Below, piece by piece: positions 47,131 through 58,012 of a stretch of 64,000 nt of DNA. The stretch is from Porites lobata. Lineage: Eukaryota; Cnidaria; Anthozoa; Scleractinia; Poritidae. A program made the position numbers and the translations under genes. Numbering within the stretch: the stretch's first letter is position 1; every line of letters starts with the position of its first letter. The notes beneath the pieces were generated by a model, which was not told where the DNA came from, made no database searches, and was given only the letters and a program-made list of their open reading frames with translations. The stretch lies in the NCBI GenBank assembly GCA_942486035.1, contig CALNXK010000073.1, forward strand, positions 638,501-702,500, written 5' to 3'.

Positions 47131-50100
47131 TCAGTTTGTACAACTCGATCCCTGGTCAAACCTGTAATACGCCATTTGACAAATGCCGTAGAAATGAACA
47201 AAGGCTGCGATCACCACCAGCACATGGAAGATTTGATGGCTTTGGAACTAAAGGAATGGAACAGAAGAAACGTCTATTTGATAGAATGACTAATTTTATT
47301 AATTGTGATCAAGTTTGTTTTCACAAGTCTAAAGGAAAGTGGACGTTAAGACAGTCCTCTGGGCTTTGTGGAAGAACACCGAAAGCGTTTTGGCTGGCAT
47401 TCGGCGACGTATCAGCGTGCATTTAGGGGTCTACTCAACTTAATGCGGTTTTGGAGTGCAAAGGTGGCGCAGTGGTGAAAGCACAGGCCTCCCACCAATC
47501 TGACCTGCAGTGGGTTCGAGTCCAGGCGTTGTGGTTGTTAGTTCTCATCTCCGTTCTGTTAGGTTTTTATCCTGGTAGCCCTGTTTTCCCTTCTCCTCAA
47601 TTACCAACATTCCAACTTACAATTCGCTGCAAAAGTGCCTTCAGTTTATAGTTGAGACGGGGGTGGGAGCACTTCGAGGGACACAAGTTTATCATTTCTG
47701 GGAACTGTAAATTTACCTTCTGTAAACAACGTTATTTTGGGTATTGCCTTTTAGAAAATGGAAGCTGACAGAACATTTATTCGTTAATCAGTTCTGTGCT
47801 CTTAAGATTGAAATTTTTCAACGTTGTAAAAATAGCTTACCCATATGTCACATTTTCCGGGAAAGAACCTCTCCGGAATCCTCGTTGCATAAGTGACAGC
47901 ACTAGCAGTGTACAAGAAAGACATCAAAATTATCCATTCCACTGCCACTTGACGCATGACAAGAGTGGCTTCATGCGTTGACACAAGGTGGACTGCAGGA
48001 ATAACACCTGACCAACCGAAGGCAATCAACAGCCCTGAAATAAAATAGTTTACGTAGTTGGACTCCAAACATTTCTTTCCGTTTAGCTTACGTGTACTAT
48101 ACTTCTTTTTTTGTCACCAAACCCTACTTGTAGATTTAAGGATGAATACTCATGTGTGTCGCTGTTTGTATTATATAGAGTCGGTCACTGTCCATCGGAC
48201 TTAAAATACGTCTGGAGAGCGTTATGCCGCCTCAACTTAGTATCTACGAAGACCTAAAATACTATAGGAATACTACCCTGTTGTCTTTTTATTATGTTAG
48301 GCCTGGTTCAGACGCCGTTCTTTTCATTTGCCGAGCCTAACTGAATAAGTTCGACTTTGGAGCGACACTGGCGCGACATGTGATTCAGACGGCGCACCGG
48401 GTGTCGAGGCTAAGTTAAGTTCGACAAAAGTGCGACAGACTGTCGAACTTTTGCCGCACCTAACACCAGACGGCGCTCCTTTGCCGTTCTTAATTGATTA
48501 GTTAGGTTTGGCGCATGAGTGGGGCGGCGTCCGAACCGGGCCTTACCGAGCTCCAGAGACGTATCTTCCCATAGGGGAGCAAGGATTTTTTTTAAAGACA
48601 TGCAGTGACTGGCTTTTTCGAAAGTGGATATGCACCGATTGCTTCAGTTTTGGTCTTGGTAAAAGTGCTATTAAACTCGTCGGTCGGTTAAGCCGTGATT
48701 TCATGGACTGTGAAGACGCTAAGCATAATTGGCGCTTTTTTGATTCGTGATGTTTGCATGTTCTTTTTGAAAGTTGTTGACCTCCTCCTGTTAACTTACT
48801 TGCACTGACATTTGTTTGGAGCTAAGGTTCAAATTGAACTTGTCCACAGTATAGAAAATGTTACACACATAGACTTGAAATGACCCCACCTCGTCAAAAA
48901 GGACTCAGCTTCCTTTTGACTTCCTTATACTATATAGATTTAGCCGAGGCTAAAAGCGAATCTCCCGTTGCAAATTTTTAATTTACTTACAACAATAAAC
49001 TAGTCTTAGAACAATTGCAAAGAAATCCATAAATCCATACTTCACTGGCTAAGGTTTATACAACCATTGTTCGTCCTGTTCTTGAATAAGATTGAGAGCA
49101 TTCAGAAAAGGGCTATGCGCATCATTTTTCCTTTAATGAATAACAACGAGGCATTAAATGCCCTTAATCAACTCTAAGTGTCAGACGCGCCCATCTATGC
49201 CAGGTTTATATTGATAGCCTCCGGAATGAGAATCACCCCTTGCATTTTATGCTCCCCAAACAGGAGGAGGTTGTGCATAATTATAATCTTAGATCTGGCA
49301 TTAGCCGCTCCACGCGTCCTACCTGTAGGACCAAGCGCACGCAAGAGTTTGTCATGCATAAGTATGCCTAGTGGCTTGTACAATTATATTTTCTAGTATT
49401 TATTGGATTTATTGTATTATATTTTAGTATTATATGTTTTGTAAATAGCTCCGTAATTCAGCCATTCTGAATATTGCTGCGATGAGTCTTAATAAACAGT
49501 CATTATTATACTTAACTTTAGGAGAGAAACTTTTACTTTTGAGGAAGGGGCTCAATAATTTTTGAGAAAAAATCTGAAAGAGTCCAGGAAAAAAATCTTA
49601 CATGGAGTTAAGACTAGTATATTCTTATTTTGTATACCCAAAGAATTGGAATCATCTCCGATAACATCAGTAGAAGGCTTGGAAAACAAATTCTTTGCCA
49701 AACAAAATATCACAATTGTCCACCAACCCTTTCAGGTTCTTTTTGACTTCCTTCTATCAATTCCACTTACCTGCTCTAAATATTCGATACTTAGATTTCT
49801 TGAACTTGCCCCACAATGAAACAATAATACACATAACACCAAGAGAACAGGTCAGGGACATGTAAACAATCTTTAGAATTCTCGAGCAGTAGAACGCGTA
49901 ATAAAGTGGAGGGATGAATGAACCCATGATGAACACTACGATACCAGCATAGTCAAGGCTGTTGATAAAATCAGATGATACAAAGTCAAGTCATCAAGTC
50001 TACCATGGTAACGTGACGTCACACTTCTTCTCGTACTCCTGTCTGGTCCTTGGATTCCAAAATGTGTCCTTCAACAAATTACAAGGAAGAGCCGGCTTTT

Positions 50101-50718
50101 TTTAACAACCCCATCCTCCAAAGGAGCAAGTGTTTTTTTATTACATAGAATTATTACCTACCTGCGAAAAATCGTCGACACTGTCTTAGAGTGACAATGA
50201 ACAGTGTGAAAAATCCATGAAAAACCGAGACATATAATACCGCAAGCGAAAAAAATTCCAAACACCAACTTTTCCTGCCAGTCTTTGGGAAATGGACTGG
50301 AAGCGGAAATTGGTCGAAGAAACATGTACAGTGCGATGGAAACAAAGGCTATAAATCCAATCAAATGCGTCCATATATTTCCAGTTTCTGTGTGCACCTT
50401 AAATATGCTTTTAAAACAAAATCCAAAAGACGGCATAGGAGGTCTATGGTAGTGCGATAAAAAGGGATTACCACGTAACCAATCAGGAAGTTCTAAACGA
50501 GATAGAAGGTGCCATTTTGCTTGCGGCTTTATCCGAACTTTGTCTCCTCCAGCTGTCAAATTGTCCATACAGTCTTTACATTCTTGCACACTGTGTTTGT
50601 CGCACGCGTCATGCGTGATTATCTCGTGATTTGATTCAGCCTTGCACGCGTCAGACATGTGAACTAAATCTTGCATTTCTAGTTCACTAGCTTTAACGTT
50701 GCAAACAGTGTCGTGCAT
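47131..50718 (-). CDS. ADIPOR: PAQR family receptor, adiponectin-receptor-like
   Basis: Seven-transmembrane zinc-dependent receptor/ceramidase-type protein of the progestin and adipoQ receptor family. Four exons on the minus strand, 50718-50162, 49958-49771, 48034-47841 and 47247-47131, keep phase and give 351 residues with a stop. Recognisable segments in order: LPDWLRGNPFLSHYHRPPMP, IFKVHTETGNIWTHL, SWIFHTVHCHS, LDYAGIVVFIMGSF, ARIPERFFPGKCDIW and FQSHQIFHVLVV. The histidine of SWIFH and both histidines of SHQIFH, which bind zinc in AdipoR1/2, are present. The start chosen is the first Met of exon 1; the roughly 70-residue N-terminus is cytoplasmic in this family, has several Cys and is not conserved. 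Introns carry a PIF-type MITE, a LINE end and a SINE. Paralog assignment (AdipoR1/2 versus other class I PAQR) is by similarity of motifs only. Confidence 0.94.
47452..47650 (+). mobile_element. tRNA-derived SINE
   Basis: AAGGTGGCGCAGTGGTGAAA is an A-box-bearing tRNA head and GTGGGTTCGAGTCCAGG a perfect B box, about 50 bases apart. A non-tRNA body follows, so this is a SINE rather than a tRNA gene. It lies in the third intron of the PAQR gene, in the opposite orientation. Confidence 0.75.
48300..48542. mobile_element. PIF/Harbinger-type MITE
   Basis: The ends GGCCTGGTTCAGACGCCG and CGGCGTCCGAACCGGGCC are inverted repeats, and TTA is duplicated on both sides (48297-48299 and 48543-48545). A TWA target and GG(G)C tips are characteristic of PIF/Harbinger. 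Inside, TAAGTTCGAC.TTTG and GTCGAACTTTTG phrases form further symmetric repeats. It lies in PAQR intron 2. Confidence 0.78.
48975..49510 (+). pseudogene. LINE ORF2 C-terminal remnant
   Basis: Read with frameshifts, the plus strand gives KIESIQKRAMRIIFP, NNEALNAL, HNYNLRSG and CRTKRTQEFVMHKYA. These are typical of the end of reverse-transcriptase proteins of CR1/L2-like non-LTR elements. A 3' UTR ending in AATAAACAGTCATTATTATA follows. It is broken and 5' truncated, in PAQR intron 2. Confidence 0.7.
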
Positions 50719-53170
50719 TTTCTGGACCTGTCATTGCGTTCCCCTCATCAGCACGAGCTCACAGATACATTAAGTTTACAACGTCGACGATTCAGCCTTT
50801 GAGAAACAAAAATTACCGCAATTAATAATTGATAATTTCGGAGCTCGCGCGCGGAGCCCCACCTAGATCCTTTTCGATCCTTTTGTCATCACCACGGCTG
50901 TGCTCAAAGGCTATGCTCACACTGAGTACTCGCTGAGTGCTTATGTGAACACACCCCTCGGGCTTGGAAGTGGCGCATTAATTCTTAAATAAAAGTCGAT
51001 TATCACATTTTAGATATACGTATGTTTTTTTCTAATAACAGTTTGTTTTAGTCTTTTCATCGTTCCACGCTTGGGTTAATGAATTACATAGCGAATATCA
51101 TTTTCTGGAATTTCATCTTGATTTTTGTATTTTTAAGTTCCCTTTTTCATGAAAGCTCTGTCGTTATCTAGACTATTCTGCGGGATGAGCAGCCTGAAAT
51201 ATTTCCCAATACAGTACAAACTCTTTATAAAGATGGGACCTGTATAGTGAATGTAAACGTTCTGCATTTGGTTTTCAGGAAGTTTGAAGAGCTGAATGTT
51301 TAGTTGGAATTGGTAATATCTCACATTAAAAATTTTTATTTAATTGTTAAATTTGTTACCTCTAATTGGCAGTATTATATTATTATTCATACCTGTTTAA
51401 ACAACTGAATAGTTGCTATATACTGCTACTAGTACATAATATATACTGCGTTCTGAACCCTCAAAGTCGTGACCGTTACAGGCAGCTTTATTGTCGTATT
51501 GGGCCATTTCTTTGATTTTAGCGGAACAAGTGAATTGAACAATGGTTCTTGTAAAACCTTTTGGTCAATAATTATCAGTCATGATAACGATAATACATTT
51601 TATCTATTCATTTGGAATTTTTTCTTGTTGTCCCTACAGCCTACCATATTCGCCAGTTGTTTGGTTTGATTTGATTTGATTATACTTTTAGAAATATCCT
51701 GCTAAATTATTTTATTTTTGCACCAAAATATAGTTAATAGTTTCGTATCGTCCTCGAGTATATGATAACAACTAATATAATGCCTTAGGAACGCGAGCCA
51801 ATTGCCAGTACGTGTTTGGGTAAAAATTCTACGGTTCTAACGGAACTTACTCTGTGGTACCTGGGAGTGCCGTTCCTTTTGTCCGATGTCCAAATTTCCT
51901 CACCTGCGTAACTCTGAAATGTGTTAAACTGTTTTAAAGCCAGGATGGTCACAGAGACTCAGTTTAAGAGAAGCTGGTACTTTCTTAGGCTAATTAGAGT
52001 AACAGACCTGGGACGTTTTAATTTCGATTCAGTCCACTGGAATTTATTCGACTCTGCCGGTAGTAATGAATCATTAAAGACATCTGACCCAGTTCTATGA
52101 ATATTCTTATTGTTAGATCGAAACAAAGGCCGTAAGGAAGTAAACGCATTTTCATCCCGGAAAAACTTAATGTCAGGTCTTGAGGAACAGCAAGCAGATC
52201 AAAGATAATAGCACGTGGTAAACGTAAAAAGTTTACGTTTTCTCCCTGCGATCTTATGTTCTCATTCATAGATGTGAATACTGTAAACCTGCGTGCTTCA
52301 ACGTGTAAACTATATTTGCGGATTTAGTGGAAGCCCACAGTTCGTTACATTAGACTCACCATTGTGAAGATCTTTCGCTTTGATTCATCTGTGCTCTACA
52401 CTGGATGTCTGACGATACAACTGTTTGTTGCCCACTCAAACCCAGCATGTTAAAATTAGCTTTTTATTGGAGTCAGTTCGCCTGCGCCTTAAGCTATTCG
52501 GTCCATGGTATTGAAAACAGTATTTGACCAAAAGCTTATTAAATATTCAAAGTGACGCCAGACACCATTATTAATGCGATATGAGCAACTTCCATCGCGT
52601 GGTGTTGTCGAAATTTCATTTTTTGCCTGATGTACACATGTAACATGAAGTAATAACGTTGTATAGATTGAAAACGGGCGTTTTGTCTTAGTGAGTGCAA
52701 GGAAATCTAAAACCGACGTTTTGGAAGCGGCCTCGTGTTAAACTCCACGTTTTTCTTTTGTGTTTGTACATGCTTTGTGTTCAATTAACACAAAATATTG
52801 GATACAATACTATATGAGGCCAGGACTTGATTTAACATGTCGAAGGTTCCCATCCTGAGAATTGTCTTGACTGAGAGTATTTTGGCGCTGAATTATGTCC
52901 ATAGTGCTCCGAAATGTATTTTAATTTTCTTAGCTTCACTTTTTGAGCTTAGATATCTCTCCTTGAAGGGAAGAATAGTTTTATTTTTAATTTATGAAAT
53001 AACTTAAGCCTCGCGTTAATTGCCTCACACTTTCTTGCTGTTCGCTGAGACCAAGAGTGTAATTACTGAAGACACCTTTCAATTTCGACACGAAGGTACT
53101 GATCATGATGTACCTCGAGGATCTGCCGGACGTACACGTCGAAACAAATTATGAACGTCCATATATACAC

Positions 53171-53330
53171 GTGAAACCTCGATATAACGAAGGACCAAGG
53201 GATTGGCAAGGTTCAAGGTTCTTTTTAAAATATTTGGCAATTATTGGGGTAAAGAAAATCGTTCGTTATACTTACGACTTCGTTACAGAGGTTCTCTCTT
53301 TTGAGGTTTCACCGAAGTTTCCACTGTACT
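53171..53330. mobile_element. Tc1/mariner-type miniature element, second copy
   Basis: GTGAAACCTCGATATAACGA at the left is inverted at the right as GAGGTTTCAC. The interior matches 1235-1398 (GGACCAAGGGATTGGCAA, GGTAAAGAAAATCGTTCGTT). The 81-codon open frame over it is not a gene. Confidence 0.55.
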
Positions 53331-54194
53331 ATGCCTACCTCGTTTTATAATCTGGAAGCGTTGCCCTTGGGTGCCTGTAATATTGAGGATCTTCTTTAAC
53401 AGCCTAACAATTTACCCATGAAAAGTTACTGTACAATTTGCGTGCAATTTAGTATGAATATCGTAAAATAGGAGCGAAATGATATCCTCGTGTTCGTTTT
53501 TAATTTATTCGCACCAGTAAAGATCGGTTTGATGATTGACAAAATAACAGAGTCTCTTAGGTGACGAATGGAAACGTTTTAACACGGAAGAAATTAGAAC
53601 AGTATTACATTTTTTAAAGAATATTTATGACAACATTTATGTTTGAAAAAATGACCGCTGAATAAATAATATGAGGAGAATTTACTGGATAGTATTATTT
53701 TGGGATTACAAGGGCTCTGTGCTCGGGTGAAAATTATAATAAGGTAAAGTCATATGTGAGATCGATTGTCATAACTCGTTTGTTTACATTCTTTCATCCT
53801 TTGCGCTTAGCTTTTAAGAGCTTAAGCATTCATCAATTAAATGACAGTTTTACGCCGGGTGTACAATTTCCTGATAAGGCGCCAAAACGTAGGCTGAAAA
53901 TTAAAAAAAAATAGGTGTGTAACGAATGCTACGGGTGGTCTTTTGGTATACCAGGTTTTGCACAGTAGGGTTAAATTTAAACATAACTTCGACACAAAAG
54001 GTTAGTTATTAAATAAAGCTTACGGTCGAGTTGGTCATTTTGCACCGCCAAGAGCATTACAAACGAGAAACCACAAAATTGATGTAAACAATTGATACAT
54101 CACCGCAAACGATTAAAACACCTGTCAGTGGGAAAACTTGAGGTTATTTACTCTTGCGCATTCAATGTCAAGAGTGCGGAAGCCTAAGTTTTAT

Positions 54195-54917
54195 TTAACC
54201 CGTTAAGGTCTCGGTGAATGAAAATTTTAGTACATTGCTCGATTTTGTTTTTTTTGGATTTTTGGCATGAGTGGGTCCTAAATTTTAATTTGGCAGAAAA
54301 AGAAAATCAGAAAGTGCTTTTTAACCCTTCTAAAATGAGCCTTTTCTGAGCTAACCAGCCAAGCGTGGACTTCGCGCTAAATCTTTAGAGCTGATTTTCT
54401 CTCACTCTATTTTAGACGCAAAAATCAAAATTCTCCGACCTCCAGTCGGGACAGGTTTTAAGCTATCGCTTTGAAACTTTCAGATATGATGGATAATGAT
54501 ATAGACTCAAAAAGGGTGTGAGGAATTTTCCGATTTCCCTTTGTAACTAATTTTATGTCAGTTTCTTTGCGTAAATCGCGCTCGAGATTCGACTTTTTAG
54601 TTTGAAATGCAATAATTCCGCTAACACGAGACATCTAACCCTTTTTTAGGTCTTTTATCTGTCAATCAGATGCAATAAAAAGGAAGTGAATATTTAACAA
54701 CGCGAAAGGGCTGGAGCTTCAGCAGTAAACTCGATACCTCTGAGTTCGAGAACAAAAAACTTAAGTACCTTTTGAAATTCGATGAAATAAAATCTTTTAT
54801 AAGGTAATTTAGTCTTTTAGCTTGAATTTGATATGTAACTTGCCTTTGTAGCGAAAATACTCGCGCGACTAGAATTTTTTTCTGTGGGCACCTCGTTTTC
54901 CTTTACCGAGACCTTAA
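54195..54917. mobile_element. TTAA-type element with CGTTAAGGTCTCGG tips
   Basis: The left end TTAACCCGTTAAGGTCTCGG and the right end CCGAGACCTTAAGCCC are inverted repeats. The right end abuts or overlaps the second TTAA element (54914-55117), so the two are probably nested or adjacent insertions. No open frame of note. Confidence 0.45.
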
Positions 54918-55117
54918 GCCCTAAGCGTGATCAGCATCAAATTTCTCCTTGCAATATCCATGCTTTCCAAAACAGAGTAGTCATGAGAATTACGGACATG
55001 ATGACACAAGATGAATTTGCTTGATATTTTATCGCCTTCTCCCCACTACTTCTGTTGGCAAAGAATAGGGGCAACAAATGAGAATTCAAATTTTGATCTT
55101 GGGGTTTAAAGGGTTAA
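54914..55117. mobile_element. TTAA-bordered MITE (piggyBac-like), copy B
   Basis: The reverse complement resembles 31258-31473. The right end GGGTTTAAAGGGTTAA is intact; the left end TTAAGCCCTAAG lacks the outer CCCTT. Confidence 0.5.
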
Positions 55118-55775
55118 GCAATAGACCACTATTTCTATGGGTTTTCCGGCGTGGTAACCTACGCGGGATGCCGTTAGGACAACACGAGAAACCCTTGTAA
55201 TACACGAGCCGAAGGAGAGTGAATTAGAGTACTTTACAAGCTTTTCGGATTTTATAAATGCATTTTTCTGTTCAGTAAACCCTAGTAAACGTTTATTACG
55301 ACCTCTTATATCAACGTGAACATTGATTTTATAGTCTATTATTACCATTTACTGAACGTTTGTACAATTTCCAGTTCTTTTCAATCAATATGTAAGGAAA
55401 CGCTAAGGAGCCAACTGAACAAAAACAGCAAAATTTTTGTTAATGAGCCATATATTCTTCGCAACTAGATTGCTTGCAGTCCGCCTTTTCTCTTAAAATC
55501 CGTGTAGTTCTTGATCTCAGCCAGCGCGATTGCAAACCACGATGTTATATTACGTGCAGTAACTTTTCAAAGAAAAATAAGAGACTGCTCGCAGTCTACT
55601 TTGCAACATTCCGATTTATTATACATCAGCTGATACATAGACGGTATATCGGGTTAAAATTTTCAGCGATTACTAATATAGCCTAATATAGTAATCAAAG
55701 GCCTTTTTAATAGCTTGGTAAGGGAACTATAATATGTACAATGAATGAGGAAAAGTGGGTACTCAATAAATATTT

Positions 55776-56170
55776 ATACGGGGACGCTCCGCCCCGAGGT
55801 CCAACCCATTACCCTTTTATATACCATTTTTCACGAAAAAGGTACCCCTTTCGTATACCGTCTATTGACAAATGGTACCCCTTTCATATACCTCTTTTAG
55901 AACTTTGCATCCCTTTTAACTGCTGTAAATGCATTGTCATTTAAATAGGAATTAATCAAATATAGAACGTTTTCCCGACTTTATAAAGCCATAAAATTCA
56001 TCTGTTAGCCCTTTTGGGCCCTTTTACAGACCCAAATGACAGATTTCCCTACCCTTTTAAATACTTCAGCTAGTGAAATCCCTACCCTTTCATATACCTG
56101 AAGCCTGAAAAAGGTACCGCTTTCGGGCGGAGCCTCCCCGTATGGGCCATTATAGGGAGTTCCCTCCCCA
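55776..56170. mobile_element. Miniature element, GGCGGAGCCTCC family
   Basis: TACGGGGACGCTCCGCCCC at the left is inverted at the right as GGGCGGAGCCTCCCCGTA. The interior has several copies of ACCCTTT.ATATACC. Related to 15268-15478 and 23604-23961; a further truncated relative starts near 58160. Confidence 0.6.
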
Positions 56171-56543
56171 AAACGAACACCTTCAAAAGACGAGAAAATA
56201 GTGCTTTTCCCAAAGGTGTCCGTCTTAGACCCTGTTCTCACTACGACGAAAAATGAAATAGAGTTTGGCGTTGGCAAAAGATTTGAAAATTTTTGTAATC
56301 ACCAATTTTTCGTTTTGTAGCCTTGTTCGCATCTGGGACAAGGTTGGTCATGTTCGTGAAATAACTTTTGGTGGCAGTTGTTAAAAACTTTGGTCGGTGA
56401 AAAAAAAATCGTACGCACTAGAGATGCCTTTCTGTTGACAGACTGTTTTGCAAAACCGACAAAATTTTGCGTAGCCCTTGCCCTAGAGAGAGTCGACTGT
56501 ATATCGGACTGTGTATTGTTGGAAGTGAGAACCTTTGCCAGGT

Positions 56544-57630
56544 TTATGCATTTTTCTGGCAGATAAACGGAAGGTGATGATAGCAGTTTATGTCTTCCCA
56601 GTGACCAGAACCGTCATCTTTTCTTGTTACGCAATCTTGGATATTGTAACGTCGATCAGGTTCCCCGTTTGCCCATTTAGTGTAAACCAGGGTCGTATTG
56701 TCCTCCCACTTGTATGATCCCGATCCTGTGGTGTCATTCAATCCGATCCAGACACCGCGGTCCGTCCTATAGTCATCTACAGAAAAAACAACAACAAAAA
56801 AACAAAACAAAACATAAAAACACTGCATGTGCATGAGGTTACCTCAAATGTTTGAATAACATCTGGATAGATACATCAACTTTAGAAAATTTGAATGGTC
56901 ATCACATTTATCAACTCTTTAGGCCTAGAAATAGCAGTAATCATGTTGCAGGATTTTAATCCAATCTTGGCTGAACAACGATTTTGTTAACTAAGTAAGA
57001 GTTGCTACATTGTCAAATTGTCTTCACCAAAGGATATCACTAGTCTTGTGTTGTAGTAGTTTTATACAATAAAATTCTTATTTAGTGTAGAAGTTTGGGC
57101 AACAGAAACTGCAAGAAATTTCATCTTATTAGCCGGCCCAGTTGCGTCCGGAACGAAGCATGCAATCTCATTTGACGCCCAGCCAATCATATAGGTTACC
57201 TAAGATCTTCCTCATTCTATCTTCATTAAGCGCCTCGCCAAACACCATTAGATCGCTTAGAAAGCCTTTCAAGGTTGCTCCGTCGTCCGCTTTTAGACCA
57301 ATATCATGGGTAGATATTAAGTTGAAGACAATATACCAGTGCGCCTGCACACCTTGAGTTGTCACTCGTGTACCGTTAAGGTAGAGGTAAACTTCGTTGC
57401 TTGTGCGGTCCCACACTGCAGCTACATGGTGCCATCTATCAACTGGCGAGGGTGTGCTGAAAAAAAGCTTTTTTGTGACAATCGGAAACTTCACAGCAGC
57501 TTGTACGCTTCCTGTGAAAACTCTAAAGGGGCTACCGGTCACGCTATTTGAAATCTTAAAAAGTGAAAACGTTTCTTCGCATCAATTGAATTCCAAAAAT
57601 AATGGACCATTTTTGATATTTAACATTTTC

Positions 57631-57676
<46 letters not shown>

Positions 57677-57980
57677 ACTCCCGTAACTCGGAATATCTAT
57701 GGCTATTCACTGTTTTGCGACCGGAGCCAAGATGGCGTCTCGTTTCGAGGCATTGTCGCAACACAAAATGTGAGCGATAGATGAAGTATTCGTGCAAACA
57801 AAAACCAAGAAAGCGACGAACTTTGGCTTGTCGGTGTTTACTGGTAGGTAGAAAATGCTGAATTCATGCTGAATTTGCAACAAAATCGTAAAAATACACT
57901 TGACAAAATCACCGAAACGTTTGTAAATTGTAATCGAAGTTCCTACTAAGTGAGGTTACTTTTTTCATTGTTATCCAACG

Positions 57981-58012
<32 letters not shown>

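Larger units (their letters stand above)
50719..56543. other. Intergenic upstream of PAQR and downstream of the lectin gene
   Basis: The PAQR promoter and 5' UTR should lie just above 50718; no TATA-like core is convincing. No coding exon was recognised. It contains the mariner-type copy at 53171-53330, TTAA-type elements at 54195-55117 and a miniature element at 55776-56170. The stretch 51000-53100 is A/T-rich and featureless to my reading. Confidence 0.5.

Noticed and set aside
47452..47525. Possible tRNA gene
   Set aside because: Both polymerase III boxes are present, but the anticodon arm does not pair well and a non-tRNA body follows, so it is a SINE head.
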